64,000 bases of DNA from Promicromonospora iranensis (GCF_028994775.1 NZ_JAJQMN010000004.1:310001-374000), one strand, 5' to 3'. Positions 51,662 through 60,423 are shown, counted from the first letter of the stretch. Notes: generated by a model from the letters alone, not told the origin. Numbers and translations are program-made.

Positions 51662-52144
51662 TCAGCCGCGGATAGCTCCTTCAGGCCAGACGACGTCGAC
51701 CGGCAGGCCCGCGTCGCGTGCCAGCGTGACGGTGTCGGCCGTGCCGCCCTTGCCGCTGGGAGGTGTGCCGTCCCACACGGCCACGAGTCGATCGGCGCGA
51801 GTGATGAGTACATGATTCGCTGCTTCGTAGGCCTCATGGCTGGCTGTAGCCCGATCCAGCACCAGGACTTCGGTCGCGGCAGCGACGAGTCGGTCGAACA
51901 GTGCAGCGTGATCCGGCTTGACCTTGACCTGCCGGTAATCCTGCGATGGGATCACCGCCACGAGGCGCCCACCTGCGGCGAGAACAGCCTCAGCGAACAC
52001 GCTGTCCGCTCCGCGCGCCAGGCACGAGACACCAGTCAGTGAGTCGGAGGCATGCGCGGCGAGCAGATCGTCCAGCGCGGTCCGCACCAGTGGCACGGTG
52101 GTGTCGGTGAGGTCCATGTGGCCTGTGATTGCGAGCGTGGTCAC
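51662..52144 (-). CDS. SLOG-domain protein
   Basis: This encodes 160 residues: 'L-A-I-T-G-H-M-D-L-T', 'G-V-S-C-L-A-R-G-A-D-S-V-F-A-E-A-V', 'L-V-A-V-I-P-S', 'D-R-L-V-A-V-W-D-G-T-P-P-S-G-K-G-G-T-A-D-T'. This is the Rossmann-like fold of SLOG/DprA-type proteins, which sense nucleotide ligands and occur in defence and stress systems. It follows the XRE-TPR regulator after 5 bp and is probably co-transcribed with it. The ligand is unknown. Confidence 0.8.
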   Translation of the reverse strand: MTTLAITGHMDLTDTTVPLVRTALDDLLAAHASDSLTGVSCLARGADSVFAEAVLAAGGRLVAVIPSQDYRQVKVKPDHAALFDRLVAAATEVLVLDRATASHEAYEAANHVLITRADRLVAVWDGTPPSGKGGTADTVTLARDAGLPVDVVWPEGAIRG

Positions 52145-52149
52145 GTGGA

Positions 52150-53580
52150 TCAGCCTGCCAGAGCCTGGCGGATCCGTTCTCGGGCATCCCGAACCGTGGA
52201 ACTGGCAGTGGGGCTGGTGGTGTACTCGTATAGCTCGCCCAACTTCGCGTTCACCCGGGACGACCGATTGTTCTGCGCGGCGTCCACCGCCTGGTGGGTC
52301 TCGGCGACGGCAGCGTGCAGATCACCGAGCAGGAAGTAGCACTCGGCAAGACCGATTCTGTCCAGAGCGTGGCCACGCCCAGTTTCCGGGCCTCGCTGGG
52401 CCAGTGCCGCAGTGATCTCGCTCAGAGCTGTCTCTGCATGCATGCGTGGGTCGTGCCTCGCCAGCTCCAGGTATCGGCCGCCTGTGGTGCCACGTAGTTC
52501 GGCCTCGTCAAAGTACTCGATCCAATGGGCTTCCGATCCGGCGACCGCATCAGTGAGCGTCTCGTGCGCCTGGTTAGTCAGTCGCTGGAACGCTGCTTCG
52601 CGTCCCATCCGTGCGTACGCCCACGCCTCACGCACCTGGAGCATCGCGCGCAGCCGCGGTCCTGCGGTGGCTCTGGCCCCTTCTTGGGCGACGCGAATCA
52701 TCTCTAGTGCGTCCTGGGGGCGGTCCCGGTACAGCATCTGGCGGGCCATCCCTCCAAGGATGTTCGCGCCGAAGTCGAGGTCTCCCGCGGCATGCGAGGC
52801 GCGCAGCGCAAGCAGGTAGTAGTCCTGGGCTGTGCGGTGCAGCCCAGAGTCCCATGCCATAGAGGCGGCGGTCTGGGCCAGTTGCGACATGACACGGAGC
52901 AACCGGTCGGTGACCTTGGGTGACTGGTGCTCACGTAGGTGAGCGGCGACCTCGCGGAGTGTGCCGAGAACAGCTTTTCGATGCAGCCCACCACCGAGCC
53001 TGTGCCCCCACTGCTTGAACGCTCGGGCGGCCCGCTCGAGCTCGGCGGCCTCTTCCAGCCCCAGGCGGCCCGTACGGTGTGGCCCAGGTTCTTGTGTCGC
53101 CGGGCTGAGCCAGCCCTCCAGCGGTTCCAGCAGACCTGCCCCCGACAGCACTGGGCGCGGGAGCGGCTGGTCGTTGACCAGGTCGTGCGCTGTGAGACGG
53201 GCGGCTGTGGCCACGCTCGCCTCGGGTGTCCATGTGTTGTCCCGAGCCGATGGGACCACTGCGGATCGTGCGGCGGAGACTGGCTCGGGCTGGTTCTCCC
53301 ATGCTCGTGGAGCTAAACCCAGCAGATACCCGGGGACGCGCAGGCCGTCGGCGATGCGCGCAACCACCTCGAAGCTGGTCACCTGCGCACGGCCATGGAC
53401 AATCGCGGACACCTTTCCAGGAGTGAGCCCACACGCCAGCGCTATGCGGTTCTGCGATAGCCCGGCGTACTTGCCCAGCGACGTGAACACGGCCGCGAAA
53501 TCGTGCTCCGTCAGGGCGCGGCGCAGGTCGTCACGACGCAGAAGGTCGAGCGGGACCGGTCCCTCGCCAGGCGGCTGCAT
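52150..53580 (-). CDS. XRE-family regulator with TPR-like C-terminal domain
   Basis: This encodes 476 residues from ATG 53580. No clear ribosome binding site distinguishes it from a longer form at 53616. The N-terminal HTH is 'L-G-K-Y-A-G-L-S-Q-N-R-I-A-L-A-C-G-L-T-P-G-K-V-S'. The rest is helical with TPR-like repeats ('A-Q-D-Y-Y-L-L-A-L-R-A-S-H-A-A-G', 'Y-R-D-R-P-Q-D-A-L-E-M-I'), as in actinobacterial regulators that control biosynthetic or stress genes. It is divergent from the HAD/lasso operon (236 bp between the start codons), so it may regulate that operon as well as its own SLOG-Nudix row. Confidence 0.82.
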   Translation of the reverse strand: MQPPGEGPVPLDLLRRDDLRRALTEHDFAAVFTSLGKYAGLSQNRIALACGLTPGKVSAIVHGRAQVTSFEVVARIADGLRVPGYLLGLAPRAWENQPEPVSAARSAVVPSARDNTWTPEASVATAARLTAHDLVNDQPLPRPVLSGAGLLEPLEGWLSPATQEPGPHRTGRLGLEEAAELERAARAFKQWGHRLGGGLHRKAVLGTLREVAAHLREHQSPKVTDRLLRVMSQLAQTAASMAWDSGLHRTAQDYYLLALRASHAAGDLDFGANILGGMARQMLYRDRPQDALEMIRVAQEGARATAGPRLRAMLQVREAWAYARMGREAAFQRLTNQAHETLTDAVAGSEAHWIEYFDEAELRGTTGGRYLELARHDPRMHAETALSEITAALAQRGPETGRGHALDRIGLAECYFLLGDLHAAVAETHQAVDAAQNNRSSRVNAKLGELYEYTTSPTASSTVRDARERIRQALAG

Positions 53581-53815
53581 ATGGCCAAAGGTTCCATGGC
53601 ACCGCCACGTGAACAAGTGCGACGTCCCGTCCCAGCCGGGCAGAGTTACCGCCTCGGGAACCCCCGCCGGACATAGGCGTCAGGTCATGGGACAGCAAGA
53701 GTCTGCATTGGCGCACCGCAAACCGAAGGCGCGCCGTACAGACCAAGCACCTGGAAGCCTCATGACGCTTGCGGCGGCGAACACGAACCAAGGCCCGTAC
53801 TCCGGTAGCGCCCTC

Positions 53816-54967
53816 ATGCCCCGGCTCGTCGCGCTCGACATTGACGGCACGCTCTTGGAACACGGCGGGAAGATCCCCGCAGAGACCGTGCCGGCACTGG
53901 ATCTGGTGCGTGCTGCCGGACACAAGATCGTGCTGGCGACTGGTCGGTCGCTGATCGGGCTGCTCCCCGTCGCCACGAGACTCGGCCTAACCGAGGGATT
54001 CGCGGTCTGCTCCAACGGAGCGATGACCGTTCGCCTGGACCGAGACGCAGCTTCGGGTTACGCCATCCAAGATGCCCGCCGTTTCGACACGCGCGCAGTG
54101 ATCGGCCGAGCCCTGGCACTAGTGCCAGGTGCGCACGTCGGGGTCGAGGAGGTCGGCTGGGGCTGGCGAGTGAACGCGCCGTTCGAGCGAGCGCTGCTCA
54201 ACGGGGAGCAGAAGCAAGTACAGGTCGCTGACTTGTGCACAGCGCCGGCGACCCGTGTTGCGCTGCACGCTCCTGGTATCGCCCAGCATGCCAAGGCCTT
54301 GGCCGAGTCTGGCGTCACAGTGACGCCGGCGGGGCCCGACTGGCTGGATGTCACCGCGCCGGGAACGAACAAGGCCGCGGCGCTGGAACGACTGCGTGCG
54401 CACATGGGTATCCGCCCCTGGGCCACGGTGGCTGTCGGGGATAGCTCAAACGACGTCGAGATGCTGCTCTGGGCCGAACGCGGTGTCGCGATGGGTCACG
54501 CTTCCGAGGCTGTCCGTGCCGCGGCGGGCGAGGTCACCGGCACGATCGGTCAGCACGGCGCGGTAGCTGTTCTGCGCTCTCTGCTGCCGCTCGATGTCGA
54601 TATGACTGCGCGCTCGCCGCTCGCGGGCCAACTCGCCATAGCCGTACGTACTGCGCCGAGTCCGGTGGCCTTGCGGGTCTGGCACGAGGACCACTCAGAG
54701 ATAGCGCGGTGCGACACCTGGGTCCTTCGTGACGGCGTGTGGGTGAGACACGGGCCGATCCCATCTGGTGCGGGAGCGACCATGCGCGCGATCGAGGTTG
54801 CCGCGCGTGAGGCGGGTCTGGCTTACCCACGCGGGGAGATCGGCCGACGCCGCGCGCACTGGCGCAGCACTCGCGACCCGCGAGGCCGGGCCGGGTTCGA
54901 GCTGCCCTTGCACCACGGGCTCCCCGCCTCGACGTCTTCGGTCATACCCGAGTTCTCGATGTACTGA
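53816..54967 (+). CDS. HAD-family phosphatase (Cof-type) with C-terminal extension
   Basis: This encodes 383 residues from ATG 53816. Motif I is 'V-A-L-D8-I-D10-G-T-L-L-E-H-G', motif II 'V-L-A-T-G-R-S', and motif IV 'V-A-V-G-D-S-S-N-D-V-E-M-L'. The roughly 270-residue core is a Cof-type cap-2 phosphatase. The last 100 residues ('V-W-H-E-D-H-S-E-I-A-R-C-D-T-W-V-L' onward) are an unfamiliar extension. The gene lies 109 bp upstream of the lasso precursor on the same strand, so it may be expressed with the cluster. Its substrate is unknown. ATG 53762 is an alternative start. Confidence 0.8.
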   Translation: MPRLVALDIDGTLLEHGGKIPAETVPALDLVRAAGHKIVLATGRSLIGLLPVATRLGLTEGFAVCSNGAMTVRLDRDAASGYAIQDARRFDTRAVIGRALALVPGAHVGVEEVGWGWRVNAPFERALLNGEQKQVQVADLCTAPATRVALHAPGIAQHAKALAESGVTVTPAGPDWLDVTAPGTNKAAALERLRAHMGIRPWATVAVGDSSNDVEMLLWAERGVAMGHASEAVRAAAGEVTGTIGQHGAVAVLRSLLPLDVDMTARSPLAGQLAIAVRTAPSPVALRVWHEDHSEIARCDTWVLRDGVWVRHGPIPSGAGATMRAIEVAAREAGLAYPRGEIGRRRAHWRSTRDPRGRAGFELPLHHGLPASTSSVIPEFSMY

Positions 54968-55076
54968 CCGCCCTGAGTGCTCGATGCGACATCTGCCCAG
55001 CAAGGCCGCGTTGATCGGCTGCGGCCCACCACAGGCGTCCGGGACCTACCCGGACTCGATAAGAGGAGAGATAGCG

Positions 55077-55211
55077 ATGAAGAGCAACACGAACACGACA
55101 GAGGCAACGACGGTGGAGCAGGAAGTGATCGACCTCGGCGACGTCGTCACGCTGACGGAGGGCAGCAAGAAGAAGGCCGGTACCGAGGACAAGCGGTACG
55201 CCTACCGCTGA
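55077..55211 (+). CDS. Lasso peptide precursor, albusnodin-like
   Basis: This 44-residue frame has a strong AGAGGAGAG site just upstream. The leader is M1-E28, including the 'E-V-I-D-L-G-D-V-V-T-L-T-E' segment. Thr27 is at position -2, as the lasso protease requires. The predicted core from Gly29 is GSKKKAGTEDKRYAYR (16 residues). The likely ring is the amide between Gly1 and Glu9 of the core. The C-terminal half resembles the known albusnodin core (E-D-K-R-R-A-Y). Core Lys11 corresponds to its acetylated lysine. Asp10 is a candidate for aspartimide formation. It lies directly ahead of the cyclase and protease genes. Confidence 0.87.
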   Translation: MKSNTNTTEATTVEQEVIDLGDVVTLTEGSKKKAGTEDKRYAYR

Positions 55212-55299
55212 CCCAAACGGTGGTGGCCCGGGGGTTCCGCTGGGCCACCACCGCCCGGCTCCTGACAGGTCTGGCACAACGAGCGCGGAGGGGAACCAA

Positions 55300-57126
55300 A
55301 TGCATTGGCTCGCAGGATCGTTCGGCACGGGTAGTGCTCGGCGTCCGGTTGACAGCGTGCCCGTCAGCGGCGCGTCGGACCTCTGGCTGGTCGGCGACCC
55401 ACCCCAAGCGTGGGTCCGCACCGCGAGCGCTCCGATGCGGCGTGTCGTTGTCGTGGGGACATGCGGCGCCAGCAATGACGAGCTGAACCGGCTTGCTTCA
55501 TCCGGCGTTCCGGACGACGTCGCCCTACGGTGGCCGGGCGCATACGCCGTCGTCGAGCAGACCGAGGTGGCCACCACCATCTGGACGGACCTGGCGTCCT
55601 CAGTCCCGGTCTACAACACGGTGTTCGACGGGACCGCGTACTGGGCAACGACGGCGCGTGGCCTGGCCGGGCTGATCGGCGCTGCTGTGAACAGCGAGCG
55701 CCTCGCGGTGGAGTTGCTCGCGCCAAGCAGCCCTCTCCTGGCTGGCACCACCACGTACTTCGAAGCGGTCGACTTGGTATCGGCCGGTCACCGTATGAAG
55801 ATCACCAGTCGCGGGACGTCCGTGGCCCGGGTGTGGTGGCCTGGTAGGGAGCCGAGTCCTGGGGTTTCGCTCCGTGCGGAGCTCGACGCTGCTGTCGGGG
55901 TCCGGGTGGACGGCAGCGCGTCGCCGTCGTCGGACCTGTCCGGGGGTCTCGACTCCAGCTCGCTCACGCTCCTGGCCGCACAACGACTCGGCCCTGACCG
56001 GTCAGTGGCTGCGTTCACCGTCCATGCGCCGTTCGACCGCCCAGCGGGCGACCTCCGCTACGCCCTCGATGCGGCTGATCGGCCCGGCGTCGCGCACCAC
56101 CTCCTCCCGCTGGAAGCAGGGCATCTCCCCTACGGCGGCTTGGACACCGTCCCGGCTACCGACGAGCCGGCACCATCGACACGCGCTTACGCCCGCTTCG
56201 CTTACCAAATGACCGCTATGGCTGATCGGGTAGGCACCGATGCGCACCTGACGGGTGACGGCGGAGACTCGTTGCTGTGCACGCCGGATGTGTGGATCGC
56301 TGATCTCTTCGCCGTCGGGCGGTACCGCGAGGCGTCCGGTGAGGTGGTCCGCCTGGCTCGTATCCACCGCTGCTCACCGGGTCGAGTCCTGAGCGGTGTC
56401 CTGGACTCCCTACGCAATGACCCGGCCAGTGTCCTCACTTCGTGGGCGCGGCTGGCACGCGGGCAGGTTCCAACTTCTGCAGCGGCCCGGCGCCTGCGGA
56501 AATGGCTGCCGCTGCCTAACCAACAGCCCTGGGCTAGTCCCATGGCGCGGCACCACGCCGCAGTATGCGCAGACCAGGCGGCCGAGTCGGCCTTGCCTAC
56601 GCCGGCAGGACAGCGGGCAGTTTGGGACGTCGTTGAGCAGATGGCTGAGGTCGGGCGCACCGCCTACGCCGATGCTCAGCTCGCGGCCGAGTCTGGCGTC
56701 CACCTGCACAACCCGTTCGCGGACTCCCGAGTCATCGACTCCTACCTGTCCGGTGTCGCGGGACGGATGCCGAGCCCGGCCGCGTACAAGCCAGTGCTTC
56801 GGGCGGAGATGGGCGGCGTACTGCCGACCTCGCTGCTGGCTCGAACCACGAAGGGCGTCTACACCCCCGACTACCACCTCGGGTTGCGCACCCACCTGAG
56901 CGACCTCAGCGCCATCGCCGACGGCCACCTCGCCGCACTCGGGCTGATCAATCCAGCGGGCTTGGTCAACGGCTTGCGACAGGCCGCGGCCGGACTCACC
57001 GGCGGACTCTGGCTCTGGGACGCCGCAATCGTCTGCGAGGCCTGGCTACAGGCTCACCACTCCACCGTGCTGCCCGCCTGGGAGAGCACGAAGGACAACG
57101 TCAGATCGGAGGCGCTCACGCCATGA
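55300..57126 (+). CDS. Lasso macrolactam cyclase (asparagine-synthetase-like, C protein)
   Basis: This encodes 608 residues. The ATP-binding motif is 'D-L-S-G-G-L-D-S-S-S-L-T-L-L' near residue 213, as in asparagine synthetase B. The N-terminal glutaminase-like part lacks an N-terminal Cys and begins M-H-W-L-A-G-S-F. The organisation matches the albusnodin/ikarugamycin-family macrolactam cyclases. It would activate the core Glu side chain with ATP and join it to Gly1. GGAGGGG precedes ATG 55300. Its TGA overlaps the B-protein ATG (57123-57126). Confidence 0.88.
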   Translation: MHWLAGSFGTGSARRPVDSVPVSGASDLWLVGDPPQAWVRTASAPMRRVVVVGTCGASNDELNRLASSGVPDDVALRWPGAYAVVEQTEVATTIWTDLASSVPVYNTVFDGTAYWATTARGLAGLIGAAVNSERLAVELLAPSSPLLAGTTTYFEAVDLVSAGHRMKITSRGTSVARVWWPGREPSPGVSLRAELDAAVGVRVDGSASPSSDLSGGLDSSSLTLLAAQRLGPDRSVAAFTVHAPFDRPAGDLRYALDAADRPGVAHHLLPLEAGHLPYGGLDTVPATDEPAPSTRAYARFAYQMTAMADRVGTDAHLTGDGGDSLLCTPDVWIADLFAVGRYREASGEVVRLARIHRCSPGRVLSGVLDSLRNDPASVLTSWARLARGQVPTSAAARRLRKWLPLPNQQPWASPMARHHAAVCADQAAESALPTPAGQRAVWDVVEQMAEVGRTAYADAQLAAESGVHLHNPFADSRVIDSYLSGVAGRMPSPAAYKPVLRAEMGGVLPTSLLARTTKGVYTPDYHLGLRTHLSDLSAIADGHLAALGLINPAGLVNGLRQAAAGLTGGLWLWDAAIVCEAWLQAHHSTVLPAWESTKDNVRSEALTP

Positions 57127-57725
57127 TGCCCGCAACCGCCATCCCTGACGTGCGAGTTTGCGCGTTCGACAGCGTGACCGTCCGGGTCGACTACGCGACC
57201 GGTCGCATCACCGCTGCCACCGGCGCCACAGCCGAGGCGTGGGCACGGGCGCCTGGGGTTATCCATGGAGCCTGCTGGGGTCTGTCGTTCGGCACCGACG
57301 AAGCCGACGTCGAACCTAGTCCTACTGTGCGACCCACCGTCCGCGGCAGTGTCGCTGCTGCAGTAGCGCTCGTCGTGACGCTCGCGGTCCGCTCGCTCGG
57401 TCCGAACGAGCGAGCGATGTCACGACTGACAGTCCTCGCGACGACGGCGGCCCGCCTCACCGCCACGCCGTCGCACGCCGACGAGGCGGAACGAGCCGTG
57501 TCCGCCGTCCGCTGGGCGTCGCGCTGGATACCGTTCCGGATCGCGTGCCTCGAGGAGTCCATTGCCGCCGTCCTGGTCCTCGCGGCACGTCGGCGCAGCG
57601 TGACGTGGTGCCATGGCGTTGCGCCTGACCCGGCGCGGTTCCACGCTTGGATCCAAGCTCATGGCTCCCCCGTCGCGGAGCCACCGACCACGAGCCGTTA
57701 CACCGTTCTGCACACCATCCCCTAA
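57123..57725 (+). CDS. Lasso leader-binding/peptidase B protein (B1-B2 fused, McjB-like)
   Basis: This encodes 200 residues. The C-terminal transglutaminase-like peptidase part has 'R-I-A-C-L-E-E-S-I-A-A-V-L-V-L' and 'D-P-A-R-F-H-A-W-I-Q', giving the catalytic Cys and His of the B2 protein. The N-terminal 60 residues 'V-T-V-R-V-D-Y-A-T-G-R-I-T-A-A-T-G' look like a short PqqD-like leader-recognition element. This would make it a fused B1-B2 like McjB. It would recognise the leader and remove it. Start and stop overlap those of neighbouring genes closely, indicating operon expression. Confidence 0.8.
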   Translation: MMPATAIPDVRVCAFDSVTVRVDYATGRITAATGATAEAWARAPGVIHGACWGLSFGTDEADVEPSPTVRPTVRGSVAAAVALVVTLAVRSLGPNERAMSRLTVLATTAARLTATPSHADEAERAVSAVRWASRWIPFRIACLEESIAAVLVLAARRRSVTWCHGVAPDPARFHAWIQAHGSPVAEPPTTSRYTVLHTIP

Positions 57726-57730
57726 CCCAC

Positions 57731-58348
57731 GTGGAGTTCGTCATCAACGACATCACCGCCCCCGACCTGTGGCTGACCCACGACGGCGTCGGCCTCGGCC
57801 CTCTCCGCGCCGACCTGGCCGAAACCTACTGGCGCTGGGAAAACTCACTGCCGGTCATGGCCGGCTACGCCCGCCAGACCCCCGAGTCCCTCAGCGAACG
57901 CACCGCAGGCCTCGAAGCCCAGCTCGAAGGCAGCGCCGACCAGACCCGCTTCACCATCTACCGCCACCACGATGACACCTGGACACCCGTCGGGATGACG
58001 TCACTACTCATCGACGACCGCTACCGCACCGGGGAGTTCTTCATCTACATCGGCGAACCCGACCAGCGCGGACACGGCACCGGCACCATCGCTACGACGA
58101 TGGTGCTGGACTGGGCTTTCCACGTCACCGCACTGCGCAGCGTGTACCTCGAGGTCCTGGCCAACAACACTGCCGCCATCCACGCCTATGAGAAGGCCGG
58201 CTTCCGCACCGTCGGCACCCGACGCCGCACCGGCTCCTGGCTCGGCCAGCCCGCCGACGAAGTCATCATGGACGCCATCCCAGAGGAGTACGCCGGGCCA
58301 CGGCTCGTCGAAGCCGCAGTCATCGGCATACCGCGGTCCCGTGTATGA
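57731..58348 (+). CDS. GNAT acetyltransferase of the lasso cluster
   Basis: This encodes 205 residues from GTG 57731, five bases after the B gene. The GNAT acetyl-CoA motif is 'Y-I-G-E-P-D-Q-R-G-H-G-T-G-T-I-A-T', followed by 'N-N-T-A-A-I-H-A-Y-E-K-A-G-F'. In the albusnodin cluster a GNAT of this kind acetylates a core lysine and is essential for production, so the same job (perhaps core Lys11) is likely. The Lys-rich segment Lys3-5 is a second possible target. The last 19 codons have a decayed copy at 15025. The stop overlaps the next start (ATGA). Confidence 0.85.
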   Translation: MEFVINDITAPDLWLTHDGVGLGPLRADLAETYWRWENSLPVMAGYARQTPESLSERTAGLEAQLEGSADQTRFTIYRHHDDTWTPVGMTSLLIDDRYRTGEFFIYIGEPDQRGHGTGTIATTMVLDWAFHVTALRSVYLEVLANNTAAIHAYEKAGFRTVGTRRRTGSWLGQPADEVIMDAIPEEYAGPRLVEAAVIGIPRSRV

Positions 58349-59061
58349 CGAGCACTGCTCGGTCCGCTCTGAGTGCAATCCTGCCGACGTTTGGACTGCG
58401 GCTCCGCTGGGATGACCTGGAACTGCGCCTGCCCGACGATACCGAGTTGCTCGCCCTTGCCAGCCTCGCGGCCGACGGCGTGCACGACCTCGACGTCGTG
58501 CCGTTCTCCTGGCCCTGGACCCGTGGTACCAGCGACGAGGTCAAGCGGAATGTGCTCGCACACCAATGGAGAAACCGGGGCCGGACCGCTGCCGACGACT
58601 GGGTGCTGTCGCTGGCTGTGTTCAGCAGCGGCGAGATCGTCGGAGAACAGCAGATCTCCGCCAAGGACTTCCTGGTCGCTCGTTCTGGAGACACCGGATC
58701 CTGGCTCGGGCGCCGGCACCACGGCCAGGGCATCGGCACTCGGATGCGACTCATGGCGCTGCACCTCGCCTTCGAAGGGCTCGACGCGGCAGAGATGGTC
58801 AGCGACGCGCACGACGACAATCCCGCCTCGAACGCTGTGTCCCGCCGTCTCGGGTACACGGCAAACGGGACGCGGGCCACCGCCAGAGAAGGATGCTCGG
58901 TCATCGAGAACAGCTACCGCATGACCCGAGAGCAATGGGACGACCGCCCGGACGACCTGCGTACCGAGATCACGCTCGAAGGTGTCTCGCCGGTCCGCCA
59001 ACTGTTCGGGATCGATGAACCGAAGCAATCGACTCACAGGGGGACGCATGACACAGGCTGA
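58345..59061 (+). CDS. Second GNAT acetyltransferase
   Basis: This encodes 238 residues. GNAT features are 'D-T-G-S-W-L-G-R-R-H-H-G-Q-G-I-G-T-R-M-R' and 'D-N-P-A-S-N-A-V-S-R-R-L-G-Y-T'. It overlaps the previous gene by four bases and the next gene by 14 bases, so it is part of the same operon. It may acetylate another lysine of the core, or give self-protection. Confidence 0.83.
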   Translation: MTSTARSALSAILPTFGLRLRWDDLELRLPDDTELLALASLAADGVHDLDVVPFSWPWTRGTSDEVKRNVLAHQWRNRGRTAADDWVLSLAVFSSGEIVGEQQISAKDFLVARSGDTGSWLGRRHHGQGIGTRMRLMALHLAFEGLDAAEMVSDAHDDNPASNAVSRRLGYTANGTRATAREGCSVIENSYRMTREQWDDRPDDLRTEITLEGVSPVRQLFGIDEPKQSTHRGTHDTG

Positions 59062-60298
59062 TACTTGGACCGCCCGTCAGGATGAAGCGGAGCCGAGCTC
59101 CGAAGTATTACGCGAGCGGATGATTGCGGAGCTCATCGAGACCGGGGTTCTCACTGACCCAGGGATCGAGGCAGCGTTCCGCGCCGTTCCGCGGGAGGTG
59201 TTCGCGCCAGCCGGCACTCCGGCTGAGCTGCCGTACGCGGTCCACGACGCACTGCGGACGCGGTTCGGAGACGACGGCAGGGCCCTGTCCTCGCTGTCCG
59301 CACCAGTGATGCACGCGGGCAACTTGGCCCAGGCCCAGCTCCAGTCAGGTCAACGAGTGCTGGAGATCGGGTCCGGCGGCCCGAATGCCGCCATGCTCGC
59401 CCACCTCGTCGGTCCCACCGGCACGGTTGTCAGCGTCGACATCGACGAAGGAGTGACCGCCCGCACCCGCACTGGCCTCGAACGGCTTGGCCTGGCCGAC
59501 CGCGTCGAGGTGGTCACGGCCGATGCCGCTGAGCACCTTGGTCGTGGTGTGTTCGACCGGATGATGGTCACCGTCTCCCCCTGGTCCCTACCCCCGACCT
59601 GGGTTGAGCAGCTCGCACCCGGCGGGATTCTGGTTGTCCCGCTCCAAGTCGCTCCAGGGCTGCAACGCATCATCGGGTTCCGCAAGCAGGACGGGCGACT
59701 GATCTCGGAGTCAACCGTGCCAGGCGGCTTTGTCCCGCTGCAGGGCGCGGGGCTGTTCGACCCGCCGTCGGCCCTGCTAACAGGCCCATCTGGCAAGTCG
59801 GTCACGTTTAAGTTCACGAACGAGATCCCCAAGTCGTTCGGGGTATCGGACCGCGTTCTGGCCTCCGACCCGGTCGAGGCATGGTCCGGGGTGATCTACA
59901 AGAACCGCACCATCTGGCTCGACCTGCTCACCTATCTCCTGGTCCAGCCGGGCGCCTGTGCGATGGAAGCCGAGGACGCCGCGGACCGCGGCTCGGACAT
60001 GTCGTTCTACCCGGCCCTCGTCGACGGGACATCGTTCGCAGCCTTGCACCGCCGCCCCGCCACAGAGACCACGCTCGAGGTCGGCGCGATCGGGAAAGGC
60101 CCCGACGCGGCCCTACTCACCCGACGGCTCGCGGACACGATTGCCCGCTACGGTGCCCACCACCGCGGCGCCGAACCGCTCTTCCAGTGGTGGCCCGTCG
60201 GCACCAAACCAGACGACGATGCCCCATCGTCAACGGCGGTCCTGCCACGCTCACACGGCACACTGACGATCAGCTGGCCGGCGGCGGAACGGCCGTGA
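59048..60298 (+). CDS. PIMT-like O-methyltransferase (FxLD-system type)
   Basis: This encodes 416 residues from ATG 59048. The SAM-binding motif is 'V-L-E-I-G-S-G-G-P-N-A-A-M-L-A-H-L-V-G' after 'A-L-S-S-L-S-A-P-V-M-H'. 'D-R-M-M-V-T-V-S-P-W-S-L-P-P-T-W' and 'G-G-F-V-P-L-Q-G-A-G' are the hallmarks of methyltransferases of the FxLD-peptide system (TIGR04364), relatives of protein-isoaspartate methyltransferase. Known lasso and lanthipeptide PIMT relatives methylate a core Asp, which then closes to an aspartimide. Core Asp10 would be the natural target. The stop overlaps a small frame (GTGA). Confidence 0.85.
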   Translation: MTQADTWTARQDEAEPSSEVLRERMIAELIETGVLTDPGIEAAFRAVPREVFAPAGTPAELPYAVHDALRTRFGDDGRALSSLSAPVMHAGNLAQAQLQSGQRVLEIGSGGPNAAMLAHLVGPTGTVVSVDIDEGVTARTRTGLERLGLADRVEVVTADAAEHLGRGVFDRMMVTVSPWSLPPTWVEQLAPGGILVVPLQVAPGLQRIIGFRKQDGRLISESTVPGGFVPLQGAGLFDPPSALLTGPSGKSVTFKFTNEIPKSFGVSDRVLASDPVEAWSGVIYKNRTIWLDLLTYLLVQPGACAMEAEDAADRGSDMSFYPALVDGTSFAALHRRPATETTLEVGAIGKGPDAALLTRRLADTIARYGAHHRGAEPLFQWWPVGTKPDDDAPSSTAVLPRSHGTLTISWPAAERP

Positions 60299-60423
60299 CC
60301 GTGCACGTCACCTTGGAGCAGTCCCGGACCCCCGCATCCAGACGTCGCTGGACGTACCGCAGCGCAAGAGTCCGTGCCACGATCGGGATCCTCTGGATCA
60401 GGACTCAGCGTGGACCTAGCTGA
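60295..60423 (+). CDS. Small basic frame coupled to the methyltransferase, 42 residues
   Basis: GTG 60295 overlaps the methyltransferase TGA by three bases (GTGA). The frame reads 'V-T-V-H-V-T-L-E-Q-S-R-T-P-A-S-R-R-R-W-T' with further Arg residues to the TGA ending at 60423. The overlap is suggestive of translational coupling, but the low complexity makes it uncertain whether it is a real protein. Confidence 0.35.
   Translation: MTVHVTLEQSRTPASRRRWTYRSARVRATIGILWIRTQRGPS

Noticed and set aside
50597-52042. Long plus-strand frame across the Nudix and SLOG genes
   Set aside because: Both genes on the minus strand have recognisable motifs, and the plus frame has none.
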